A DNA stretch of 27,438 bases from Acidobacteriota bacterium (GCA_016712445.1 JADJRB010000011.1:1-27438), one strand, 5' to 3'. Numbered from the stretch's first letter, positions 16,503-23,485 are shown. Notes: a model not told the origin generated them from the letters alone. Numbers and translations are program-made.

Positions 16503-17539
16503 TGGCCGGCTGTTGCTTCGCCACATCATCAACGGGCGGTGGTGGCGGGCCGTTCATTCACCCATCCGCCGACCCGCTGTTGATCCCGGCCGGGCGCAGA
16601 ATCCTCGACTGGCTCTACACGCTGCCGACCAGGGCGGACAACCGCGTCATCTCTGGGCAGTACCACCTCGACCACATCAACACGATCAATGCGCAGACGG
16701 GCGTCTGGGTTGCGATGGTGCAGGATCGCATTATTAACGCAGAGGCTTCTGGTTGGCTTGGGTGGCGCAACGGCGTGCCCGCGAACTATCAGACACATTG
16801 GAATAACGGCGGCATCGTCCAAGAAAACCCCGTGTTTGGAAATCCTGCCATCAAAGGATTTGCAAAAGACAAGGCTTTTTCGTCCGCGCAAGCTACCCAA
16901 CTGATGACTACCGGAACAACCATCAACACCGATTTTCTTACAGTTGTAAACGGCTGGTGCGACCGCATAGAGCCGCTAGTCAGCGCAAATGTGCCCATAT
17001 TCTTGCGCCCATTTCATGAAATGAACGGGGCTATCTATTGGTGGAATTCTCCGGGCGCGGCGGCGTTCAAAGATATGTGGGAGTTCTTCTTTAATTACAT
17101 CACCAAAACACGCGGATTTCATAATTTTCTATGGTGCTACGCCCCGACAAGATATGCGGGCAATTTCATGACGTGGTATCCGAACCCAGCCACCGTCGAT
17201 ATTGCTGGAATGGACTGGTATCTCGAGGTATCGAACAGCCCGTCGCTAAATTACAAAGCAGCGGATTTCACAGAGACGAACGCTTACATCACCGCGACGG
17301 GCAAGCCATTTTTCTTGCTGGAGTACGGGCCGCACGGCGGGCCGATCAGTTCTTTCACCGCCCCCGCTGACTATTCCAAGCTCCTGCCGGCGCTGAAGGC
17401 ATATTGCCCGCGTTGCGTCGGCTGGGCGTCATGGTCCGTCGAATGGAGCATGCGCGCACAGAACTCTGTCAACGCACCCGCCGCACTAAACGACCCGTGG
17501 ACGATCAACCGCCCAGATCTCCCGGATTTCCGGGCATGA
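16502..17539 (+). CDS. GH26 beta-mannanase-like enzyme with MAGCCFATS N-terminus
   Basis: 345 residues. After the tag MAGCCFATS and a Gly-rich linker (TGGGGG) comes a full GH26 domain. Hallmarks are NRVISGQYHLDHI (residues about 47-59), VPIFLRPFHEMNGAIYWW with acid/base Glu173, and GKPFFLLEYGPHGG with nucleophile candidate Glu274. GH26 enzymes are retaining endo-hydrolases acting mostly on beta-1,4-mannan, some on beta-1,3-xylan or mixed glucan. The fine specificity cannot be read by eye. The part from about 16820 to 17330 is visibly richer in A and T than the neighbours, suggesting recent acquisition. The ATG start overlaps the previous stop, and its own stop overlaps the next start (ATGA at 17536). 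Confidence 0.85.
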   Translation: MAGCCFATSSTGGGGGPFIHPSADPLLIPAGRRILDWLYTLPTRADNRVISGQYHLDHINTINAQTGVWVAMVQDRIINAEASGWLGWRNGVPANYQTHWNNGGIVQENPVFGNPAIKGFAKDKAFSSAQATQLMTTGTTINTDFLTVVNGWCDRIEPLVSANVPIFLRPFHEMNGAIYWWNSPGAAAFKDMWEFFFNYITKTRGFHNFLWCYAPTRYAGNFMTWYPNPATVDIAGMDWYLEVSNSPSLNYKAADFTETNAYITATGKPFFLLEYGPHGGPISSFTAPADYSKLLPALKAYCPRCVGWASWSVEWSMRAQNSVNAPAALNDPWTINRPDLPDFRA

Positions 17540-17838
17540 TTGATATTAGCGACGCCCGAGAGCTCGCCGACCGCGCCCTGCATCTCGTTGACGCGGGCGA
17601 GGCACAGCGTGAGCGCGCCGCGGCGCTGCTGATGAATGCCGGGCTGATGCTGTTCGCGGGCGACTTTCCTGCTGACGACGTTGTTGCGCGGGGCATGGCG
17701 TGGTGCCGGCGCGAAAGCCTGTGCCCGTGCAAGATGGTGCTGACCGGCAAGCCGCAGCAACACCGCCTCGGCCAGATCGTCGGCATGGAAGACATAGCGC
17801 CCGCCTGGCTGTGCTCGGCACAAGTGGGGGACGCGTAA
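17536..17838 (+). CDS. 101-residue protein of unknown function
   Basis: Start ATG 17536 overlaps the GH26 stop, and its stop TAA overlaps the next ATG at 17838, so it is translationally coupled on both sides. The N-terminal half is an Ala/Leu-rich helix (ISDARELADRALHLVDAGEA; RERAAALLMNAGLML). The second half holds three Cys close together (WCRRESLCPCKMVL). No family recognised. Its place between two tagged proteins suggests a chaperone or accessory factor for them, but this is inference only. Confidence 0.65.
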   Translation: MIDISDARELADRALHLVDAGEAQRERAAALLMNAGLMLFAGDFPADDVVARGMAWCRRESLCPCKMVLTGKPQQHRLGQIVGMEDIAPAWLCSAQVGDA

Positions 17839-18959
17839 TGGCCTGCTGTTTCTCAACATCCGCGTCAGGCGGAACGACTCCGGGCGACGTATGCTACTTC
17901 CCAACTGGCTCCGCTCCTGTCGGCAGCGATCTGTTGAAGCATCCTTTCGGCGAGGGAGCTGCGCGGCATCGCCCTATCGGCGGCGGAGCGGAATACGGTA
18001 CCACCGGACACGGAAACTATATCGATCTGATGTCGGCGCCGGGGATCGGTATCTCCAAGGCGCGGGGAGAGGTAAACAACGGGCTCGGTGGCGCTGGCGC
18101 CAACAACTACGGCCACGGTTGGGCAATTTCTAACGGCAGTGACCCATCGGTAACTGTGGTCGCCAATAAGAACGGCAATCTTGGCCTCCCGTTTACCCTG
18201 CGAATCCCGCGCTATTTCACTGGCGGAAACAGCAACGGCGGCGCCGATCAGGGCGTTACCATCCTTGATACTACGACAGGGATTGTCTCGCAGTTTTTCC
18301 AGTTCTACCGCATCAACGACAACAACGCGAATGCGGCGGGTCGCCGCACCTATTCGCTAACCGGGCGCGACTCTGCGTTCCCGTGGCCTAACGGAATTCG
18401 CATATCGTCTTCGGCTTCCGGTATCGCGCAAATGGCGGTGAACCTGTTCGGATTCGAGATCAACCCGGCCGACGGCCCGCCGATTCAACATCCTATGGGG
18501 TTGATCTTAGGCAGGTTCGATGCGCCGACACATGCCGCAAACCAGTTGGCAAAGGTGTTTATTTGGCCAGCCAGTTCGACCGATACACTGAACGCCAACA
18601 GCAACAAGGGGTCAATCCCTTATGGACGGCTGTTCGCGATTCCACCGGTCAGCAAGGGCGGTCCTAACTTCGACTCGCTTAGTTTCATCAACACGCCGCA
18701 GCGACGGCGATATGCGCAGGCGCTGCGAGAATACGGCCTCTATGTGGTGGATGGCGGGCAGGACAATTCGCAACGGGCCGATCAGTACCTTGATGGCGGC
18801 GTGCGCACGTCGATTATGACCATGAATAGCCAACTGAAGCAATATCTGCGGCCGGTCCTGAATAACAATGCTGGCGATGCGACTGCCGGCGGCGGAGAGT
18901 CGATTGGTGGATCGCCGTGCGCTTACAATCAACCCGGCATCACATGGCGGGCGTCCTGA
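17838..18959 (+). CDS. 373-residue virion-region protein with MACCFSTS N-terminus, function unknown
   Basis: Start chosen at ATG 17838 (TAATG overlap), because the frame further upstream would run over the whole 101-residue gene. Begins MACCFSTSASGGTTPG, the third occurrence of this tag in a row. The body is Gly/Asn/Ser-rich and beta-like (GAEYGTTGHGNYIDLM; GANNYGHGWAISNGSD; SQFFQFYRINDNNAN). The part at residues 259-307 (SIPYGRLFAIPP ... ALREYGLYVVDGG) resembles a pattern I associate with uncharacterised secreted bacterial proteins near carbohydrate-active enzymes, without a sure name. In context, a third polysaccharide-active or binding protein is plausible. No catalytic residues can be assigned. 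Confidence 0.7.
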   Translation: MACCFSTSASGGTTPGDVCYFPTGSAPVGSDLLKHPFGEGAARHRPIGGGAEYGTTGHGNYIDLMSAPGIGISKARGEVNNGLGGAGANNYGHGWAISNGSDPSVTVVANKNGNLGLPFTLRIPRYFTGGNSNGGADQGVTILDTTTGIVSQFFQFYRINDNNANAAGRRTYSLTGRDSAFPWPNGIRISSSASGIAQMAVNLFGFEINPADGPPIQHPMGLILGRFDAPTHAANQLAKVFIWPASSTDTLNANSNKGSIPYGRLFAIPPVSKGGPNFDSLSFINTPQRRRYAQALREYGLYVVDGGQDNSQRADQYLDGGVRTSIMTMNSQLKQYLRPVLNNNAGDATAGGGESIGGSPCAYNQPGITWRAS

Positions 18960-18998
18960 CGAATGAGAATGAGAATAGCCTAATGGGAAATTTTCGTT

Positions 18999-19388
18999 AT
19001 GACTGTGATCTGCCTCACAAATCCGGCCGGCGATAAGATGGCGAACGATGATGACAGCCGCGTTGAGCGGCTCGCTCCCCGATACCGAGATAAAGACGAC
19101 ACGCCAACGCTGCGGCTGTTGATCGAACAACTCGCGAGCGATTTTCACGATCACATCCGCAGAGAGGATGTGGACAGAGCAGAGATAGCGCGAAAACTAG
19201 AAAAAGATCGCGCTTTGGTTGAGCGCATAGACGAGAGAATTAAGCAAATTGAAATAAATGTCATTGCAGACGATGCCCGCGCAAAGTTTGCGAAAGCTAT
19301 TGGAGATATAATAATCAAAGGCGTGACGCTTGTCGCCGTTCTGGTCGGCGCCATAGTCGCGTTGATAAAGCTCAAATCTGGCTGGTAG
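18999..19388 (+). CDS. 129-residue protein with C-terminal transmembrane helix, lysis-region
   Basis: The N-terminal 100 residues are charged and helical (LRLLIEQLASDFHDHIRRED; KLEKDRALVERIDERIKQIE, likely coiled coil). They are followed by one strongly hydrophobic helix, GVTLVAVLVGAIVALIKL, and a short basic tail. This is the layout of many small phage membrane proteins in lysis cassettes, such as antiholins or class-III-like holins. ATG 18999 has only a weak ribosome site; ATG 19038 (MANDDDS...) is the alternative start and removes 13 residues. It sits just upstream of a 3TM-type holin and the endolysin. The DNA from 19180 to 19330 is more AT-rich than average. The 39-base gap upstream contains the tandem hexamer GAATGA and no clear promoter. 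Confidence 0.6.
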   Translation: MTVICLTNPAGDKMANDDDSRVERLAPRYRDKDDTPTLRLLIEQLASDFHDHIRREDVDRAEIARKLEKDRALVERIDERIKQIEINVIADDARAKFAKAIGDIIIKGVTLVAVLVGAIVALIKLKSGW

Positions 19389-19398
19389 TGAGAGAGCA

Positions 19399-20003
19399 AT
19401 GAGCTTCTTCGACGATTTCGACTGGAAGTCCGCCATCAAGACGATCGCGCCGACCGTCGCCAGTATCTTCGGAACGCCCGGCTCGCCGGCATGCGGGCGT
19501 TCCGGCGCTGCTTGAGGCGATCTTCCCGGCCGACGAGGTGCCGGGGCTTTCGCCGGCAGAGCAGGAGAAGAAGCTGGCCGGCGTGTTGCAGAGCGGGCAG
19601 CTGACGCCCGAGCAGATACGTCGCGCTGCAGCAGGCAGACAACGCATTTAAGACGCGCATCGCCGAGCTCGGCATCGACGCCTAGAGCGGATCGCGGCCG
19701 GGGATCGGGATAGCGCCCGCAAGCGGGAGGTGGAGGTTAAGGACCAGGTGCCGGCCGTACTGGCGACCGTGGCCGTTGTCGGGTTCTTCATCGTCCTAGG
19801 GGCGCTGTTCTTCGTGATCCCTCCGAAGGACAACGGCGATGTGATCTACCTGCTGATTGGGCAGCGTGGCCGGCGCTTACGCGATGGTGCTGGCATTACT
19901 ACTTCGGGTCGCGTCTGGATCGAAGCTCAAGACGATGGTGCTGGCGATACGATCCGCGAGGCGCAATGACGCAAGGATCGACGCCAAGGAGCGTAGCCTG
20001 TGA
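19399..20003 (+). CDS. Holin-like membrane protein (3TM GTA-holin type), several frameshifts
   Basis: ATG 19399 gives MSFFDDFDWKSAIKTIAPTVAS. The frame breaks near 19490, then continues as GVPALLEAIFPADEVPGLS and SPAEQEKKLAGVLQSGQLTPEQ, then LQQADNAFKTRIAELGID, then LERIAAGDRDSARKREVEVKDQVPAVL with hydrophobic VAVVGFFIVLGALFFVIPP and a second membrane segment VAGAYAMVLA. The pattern of a D-F/L-E-L-x-I-D repeat, then R-I-A-A-x-D-R-D-S-A-R and two to three membrane helices is the alphaproteobacterial prophage/GTA holin family. Four or more indels are needed. The end is uncertain: one frame stops at 19969, the other at 20003, where TGA overlaps the endolysin GTG. Confidence 0.6.
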
Positions 20004-20717
20004 TCATCGACCGCAAGACGTTCTTTGACGGCTACCGCGACGCGTTCGGCAAACTCAACCAGTCGCAGGTTGACGGGATCGAAACGCTTCTCGGGTTCAT
20101 CGAGGCGGATGATCCATCTGATATCCGCAACGTCGCCTACCTGCTGGCGACGACGAAGCACGAATGCGCCGACACATGGGAGCCGATCGAGGAACGCGGC
20201 GACCGCAAGTACTTCGACAAGTACGGGTACAACACGACGATCGGCCGCACGCTCGGCAATACGCAGCCGGGCGACGGCTATCTCTATCGCGGCCGCGGCT
20301 ACGTGCAGCTTACCGGCAGGCGCAATTACACGCTGTTCTCGGAACTTCTCGGCATCGACCTGGCTCGGCAATCCCGATCTCGCCAAAGACCCGAAGACGG
20401 CCTTCGCGATCATGGCCGTCGGCATGGCGCGCGGCCTCCTCCCCGCGAAGAAGATCGGCGACTACATCAACGCCAACGGCTGCGACTATCTCAACGCCCG
20501 CCGCGTCGTCAACGGCCTCGACCGGGCGCAGTTGATTGCGGATTACGCCAACGCGTTCGAGAAGATCATCAGAGCCGCAACTCGGGTTGCCGCGGCGGTC
20601 GCTGATGCGCAAGTCGGGCCGGTCGATACATCCGACGCCGCGAAGTACGCATCGCTTGTCTCTGCCGTCCGCAAGGCCCTAGCGCAGCTACAGGCTGCAC
20701 TTGATGACGCATCATGA
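20000..20717 (+). CDS. Endolysin, glycoside hydrolase family 19, one frameshift
   Basis: GTG start at 20000 with a perfect AAGGAG (19986-19991) 8 bases upstream. Residues 1-60 read TFFDGYRDAFGKLNQSQVDG, then VAYLLATTKHECADTWEPI with catalytic Glu55. Residues about 90-112 give DGYLYRGRGYVQLTGRRNY, the substrate-cleft motif of GH19 (chitinase-like) endolysins, which cut the GlcNAc-MurNAc backbone. The frame shifts near 20365 (an extra base in the CTGGCTCGGCAATC region), and the rest follows as GNPDLAKDPKTAFAIMAVG and YLNARRVVNGLDRAQLI. The stop at 20715-20717 overlaps the next ATG. The last 50 residues are an Ala-rich helical tail outside the usual domain, perhaps an oligomerisation or wall-binding addition. 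There is no signal peptide, consistent with release through the holin. Confidence 0.85.
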
Positions 20718-20887
20718 ACCGCGCTGAGCGGGTTATCGACGTTATCGCCCGGATGCGCGGCGGATACGAGCCGAGCGATGTGCTCGAGCCGGTCGACTAC
20801 ATCTGGGCCGACGCGATCGTCGAGACGCTGCGGCGGGAGGGTTTGTTGAATGAGCCCGTCAATCTGATTCGGGAGCCGCGCGAATGA
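20714..20887 (+). CDS. 57-residue unknown protein
   Basis: A small open frame with ATG overlapping the endolysin stop and its TGA (20885-20887) overlapping the next ATG (20884). It encodes NRAERVIDVIARMRGGYEPSD...YIWADAIVETLRREGLL, an amphipathic, charged mini-protein likely all-helical with a winged-helix-like flavour. No transmembrane segment, so not an obvious spanin. The coupling on both ends supports that it is translated. Function unknown. Confidence 0.6.
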   Translation: MNRAERVIDVIARMRGGYEPSDVLEPVDYIWADAIVETLRREGLLNEPVNLIREPRE

Positions 20888-21066
20888 TCGCCATCTGGCC
20901 TGGTCTCGTCGATGCGTCGGAGCGCAAGGGGTGGGAAGACGGGATCGCCTGCGCGCCGTATGAGCCGATCCTGCAATGGGGCATGAACGCCGAAGCCGAT
21001 GACGCTTACTGCACGGCCTATTTCCACGGCCTTGCCTATGGAGGATCACCCCGTGCGACTTCGTAA
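20884..21066 (+). CDS. 60-residue unknown protein
   Basis: Starts by ATGA overlap with the 57-residue gene and overlaps the start of the DUF1353 gene by 14 bases. Rich in aromatic and acidic residues (IAIWPGLVDASERKGWEDG; CTAYFHGLAYGG) with two Cys. No membrane helix. Not recognised. Gene coupling is the main argument that it is real. Confidence 0.5.
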   Translation: MIAIWPGLVDASERKGWEDGIACAPYEPILQWGMNAEADDAYCTAYFHGLAYGGSPRATS

Positions 21067-21526
21067 CGTCCGCATCGAAGGCGACTTCGACAGCATTCCG
21101 ATCCCCGGCGATGACGAGCACCGGTTGACCGCGCGTGCTGTGTGGATCGCATGGGAATGGCGGACGGACGGTGATGACGCGTGGCGCAGCGAGCGGCTGA
21201 TGATCCCCGATCATACCCGATGGGATGGCGCGTCGCGGCCGGGCATCGTCGGCTGGCTGGTGCCGCGCTGGGGCGTGTTCTCTGCCGCCTCGCTCGGGCA
21301 CGATTATGCGTTCCGACATCGCCCGTTTCTGTCGAATGGCCAGCGCATCAGCCGCAAGCACACGGACTTGCTGTTCCTGGCACTGATGCGGCGCCTTGCC
21401 TCGGAGCGGGTCACGGGCGGATGGAAAGCGGCGGCGCAGCTCTGGCTCGCCGAGGTCATGTACCGCGCTGTTCGCTGGTTCGGCGAGAGCACATGGGACA
21501 AGCACGACGCAGAGTTTGCATCGTGA
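21053..21526 (+). CDS. DUF1353 family protein
   Basis: 157 residues. The GTG at 21053 is chosen because GGAGG (21040-21044) is 8 bases upstream; the next upstream ATG in frame lies inside the previous gene. Shows the DUF1353 core: RLMIPDHTRWDGASRPGIVGWLVPRWG, then SAASLGHDYAFRHRPF and HTDLLFLALMRRL, ending in a WLAEVMYRAVRWFGE helix. The His-Asp pair (GHDYAF) and WDGAS motif are the conserved features. DUF1353 genes are common beside phage lysis genes, but their role is not known. It is the last plus-strand gene before convergent minus-strand genes; the 33-base gap to 21560 shows no strong terminator stem. Confidence 0.8.
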   Translation: MRLRNVRIEGDFDSIPIPGDDEHRLTARAVWIAWEWRTDGDDAWRSERLMIPDHTRWDGASRPGIVGWLVPRWGVFSAASLGHDYAFRHRPFLSNGQRISRKHTDLLFLALMRRLASERVTGGWKAAAQLWLAEVMYRAVRWFGESTWDKHDAEFAS

Positions 21527-21559
21527 TTCCGCTATCACGGTAGCTGGGAAGGCGCCGGC

Positions 21560-22258
21560 TCACTGCAATTGCATAGCCTCGGCAAACGTGACCACACGGT
21601 CAAGGCCGATCGCGATCTCGCACACTAGCGCGCCATCCGAGAAATCGGTGCGGATCGAGCACGACGCCATCTCCCTTCCGTCGACCTCGATGTCCAGCGT
21701 GCTGGTCGAGTAGGCCGGGAGCCGTTCGCTTTCGACCACTCGGATCGGGCGGCCAGTAAACCGGCTGATCTCCGCACTGACGGCGGAAATCAATGGCGAC
21801 CGATAATCTGCTTTGGTGCCGACCGCGTAGATGCACTGCATCTCGAGTTGCCAAAATTCGTGGAACCGCAGCTTCGCAGCCGACGCGCCGTCGTTAGTCT
21901 CGCGGCGGAACGATTTGCCGGCCTGCCAGACACACAGTGGCATCTTGGCCTTCCCATCGTTCAGCATCTTCCTCGCCCAGGAATAACTGCTGTCAGTCGT
22001 CTCTGCGCGCAGACACAAATGGTCGCCTCCGGCATGGTGGTTCGTGACGAACACGTCATCGTCGCCGTAAGCGGCACTGACGTGGCTGCGTGGGGCGAGG
22101 CACGGCCCTTCTACCCGGATCATCCGCCACGCGGGGTTAATCCCGAGGAGCGTACGCCGCACCACCGCTGCGCACCTAGCCATGAACGCTTCGCGCAACT
22201 CAATCTCGGACTCCCCCCAAAAGCGCAAGCCGCCTAATCCATACAGAGCGTCACTCAT
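21560..22258 (-). CDS. Class II aminoacyl-tRNA-synthetase-like protein (GlyRS-type catalytic core)
   Basis: 232 residues. ATG 22258 is chosen because GGAGG (22268-22264) lies 5 bases before it; the upstream ATG at 22270 overlaps that site. Numbering from 22258, LCLRAETT (residues 81-88) looks like the LRPET loop of GlyRS. GKSFRRETNDG (R118-x-E120) followed by RFHEFWQLEM is class II motif 2 (ATP and acceptor binding). ASCSIRTDFSDG resembles the xxRTDxDL segment of GlyRS. CEIAIGLDRVV (E214, R221) is motif 3. No anticodon-binding domain follows, and the N-terminus is short. It may be a tRNA-like or amino-acid activating enzyme, or a non-canonical ligase. It is last in the minus-strand operon. 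Confidence 0.75.
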   Translation of the reverse strand: MSDALYGLGGLRFWGESEIELREAFMARCAAVVRRTLLGINPAWRMIRVEGPCLAPRSHVSAAYGDDDVFVTNHHAGGDHLCLRAETTDSSYSWARKMLNDGKAKMPLCVWQAGKSFRRETNDGASAAKLRFHEFWQLEMQCIYAVGTKADYRSPLISAVSAEISRFTGRPIRVVESERLPAYSTSTLDIEVDGREMASCSIRTDFSDGALVCEIAIGLDRVVTFAEAMQLQ

Positions 22259-22294
22259 CACTGCCTCCATTTGCGATGGTATTTGCGGCGCTGG

Positions 22295-22615
22295 TCACCC
22301 TTCGACATCCTTAATCGCGGCGTCGATCATGGTGCGCCACCCGTCTTCTGCGACAAAACCCTCCCACAGGCCGTGCGCCCGCTCTGCTTCAGTCACCATA
22401 GCCTCGCTCGGCTCGCGGATCGCCCGCAGCACGGCGGCGAGGTTGAGGCGGTCGCAGGCGGCTTGGGCTTCTTCCCTAGACGGGAACCGAACGCCATCGT
22501 CGGATTCGACATCCGCCTCGTAAACCACCCACCCACTAATCCCATCTCTCCCACAGCGGTACTCGTAACCACATAGCCACCGCCGCGTCGCCTTAGCCGC
22601 TTCGTCGATGTTCAT
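22295..22615 (-). CDS. 106-residue unknown protein, N-terminus MNIDEA
   Basis: ATG 22615 overlaps the upstream stop (ATGA), with GAGGAA 6 bases upstream. N-terminal half: RRWLCGYEYRCGRDGISGWVV, a mixed strand region with two Cys. The C-terminal half is a helix ending in ERAHGLWEGFVAEDGWRTMID, a pattern frequent in small early proteins of rhizobial and other phages (often AE..MIDAA). Function unknown. The first residues are nearly identical to those of the neighbouring upstream mini-gene. Confidence 0.6.
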   Translation of the reverse strand: MNIDEAAKATRRWLCGYEYRCGRDGISGWVVYEADVESDDGVRFPSREEAQAACDRLNLAAVLRAIREPSEAMVTEAERAHGLWEGFVAEDGWRTMIDAAIKDVEG

Positions 22616-22791
22616 TTCGATTCCTCAGCCAAGACATACTTCACCGACTTACGCCCGCACTCTCCGCACGGCTCGTAAACGTCTTCCCAGCACCACGTCC
22701 GTCCGTCCGAATAGCACAGCCGATCGCACTCGTTACACCACGGCGCCAACCAGATAGCCGCGTGACGCTGTTCCGCTTCGTCAATGTTCAC
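22612..22791 (-). CDS. 59-residue Cys-rich mini-protein, possible zinc-binding
   Basis: GTG start at 22791 overlapping the upstream TGA (GTGA); stop 22614-22612 overlaps the next ATG. Begins NIDEAEQRHAAIWLAPWCNECDRLC, then RTWCWEDVYEPCGECGRK. The CxxC..C and CGEC groups suggest a single zinc ribbon. Function unknown. It shares the NIDEA beginning with the downstream 106-residue protein. Confidence 0.55.
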   Translation of the reverse strand: MNIDEAEQRHAAIWLAPWCNECDRLCYSDGRTWCWEDVYEPCGECGRKSVKYVLAEESK

Positions 22792-22979
22792 TGGTCGCGA
22801 TCCTCGGTAAAGTTGCTAATCGCTCCGCACCGCATGCACAACTCCATGCCGCCTAAGCCGTAGCCACCATAGAACCCGTAATGCGCTGTGACATCGCACT
22901 CGCCACAGCATTCCTGGTCGCCGCACAACTCCTGCTTGTGCTCTCGGAGCTTTCCATCGATGAATGCCGCGCTTGTCAC
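22788..22979 (-). CDS. 63-residue Cys-rich mini-protein, possible zinc ribbon
   Basis: GTG start at 22979 overlaps the upstream stop (GTGA), and a purine-rich GGAG region lies upstream. Sequence contains LCGDQECCGECDVTAHYG and MELCMRCGAIS, so six Cys arranged as C-x4-CC-x2-C ... C-x2-C, suggesting a zinc-binding knuckle plus a Gly/Tyr loop (YGFYGGYGLGG). Stop overlaps the next GTG. Function unknown, possibly a host-takeover or nucleic-acid binding peptide. Confidence 0.55.
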   Translation of the reverse strand: MTSAAFIDGKLREHKQELCGDQECCGECDVTAHYGFYGGYGLGGMELCMRCGAISNFTEDRDQ

Positions 22980-23485
22980 TCCTCGCGCTCCTTCTGCTCG
23001 GCGATCAGGGCGTCTCGGAGCATCGTGTAAAGCGTCTCACAATCGTTTTCACCGGCTGCGTAGATTGCATCTAATGCCCGCTCGCTCGGCGTCTCCGGCA
23101 TCACGGGACCGGCAGTAGTCAAGGAATCCTTGATGACTGGCAGCAGCGCGAGGATGCGGTCGGCAACAGCCCCGGCCGAGACGGACTCGTCGTATCGATC
23201 ATCTGCAATGCCGTCTGCGATCCGCTCCCGCAGTCCTTCCGGCGCACGGATGCTCTCCGCGATCAGCGCCCGCTCCCGCCAGTACGCGTGAGACCATACA
23301 GAGACCTTTTCAGGGTCGATGTCGTCGCTGGGTAACTGCGCACGGGCGGCGCGGATGGCGAGGAGTTCGTTGAGCATCTGCCGAACTTCATGGGTGGTCG
23401 GCAATGTGTCTGTCGCTACCCAATCACCGGCGGCGCCAAAATATTCGCGCAACTCCCGCAACCGCGCGTCACTGATCTTGGTCAT
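22976..23485 (-). CDS. Hypothetical protein of about 169 residues
   Basis: ATG 23485 is preferred to the more upstream ATG because GGGGAG lies 7 bases before it and it overlaps the previous stop (ATGA). The chain is mostly helical: ISDARLRELREYFGAAGDW, VRQMLNELLAIRAARAQL, YWRERALIAESIRAPEG, ERIADGIADDRYDESVS, SERALDAIYAAGENDCETL. The last resembles small phage proteins that contain a helical AxxE..RxRIAE segment. No catalytic motif seen. Unknown. Confidence 0.6.
   Translation of the reverse strand: MTKISDARLRELREYFGAAGDWVATDTLPTTHEVRQMLNELLAIRAARAQLPSDDIDPEKVSVWSHAYWRERALIAESIRAPEGLRERIADGIADDRYDESVSAGAVADRILALLPVIKDSLTTAGPVMPETPSERALDAIYAAGENDCETLYTMLRDALIAEQKEREE

Noticed and set aside
17700..17838. 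A longer N-terminus for the third tagged protein
   Set aside because: It covers the coupled 101-residue gene in another frame, and the CCF tag starts exactly at ATG 17838.
21053..21055. An upstream start for the DUF1353 gene at 20999
   Set aside because: It would overlap the previous coupled gene by nearly 70 bases, while GTG 21053 has GGAGG at ideal distance.
20543..21538. Long minus-strand open frame opposite the endolysin tail and DUF1353 gene
   Set aside because: Low-complexity Arg/Ala/Pro content, antisense to three well-supported coupled genes, no motif.
21527..21559. Possible bidirectional terminator between convergent operons
   Set aside because: Only a 4-bp stem (GCTA/TAGC) and no T-run could be found.
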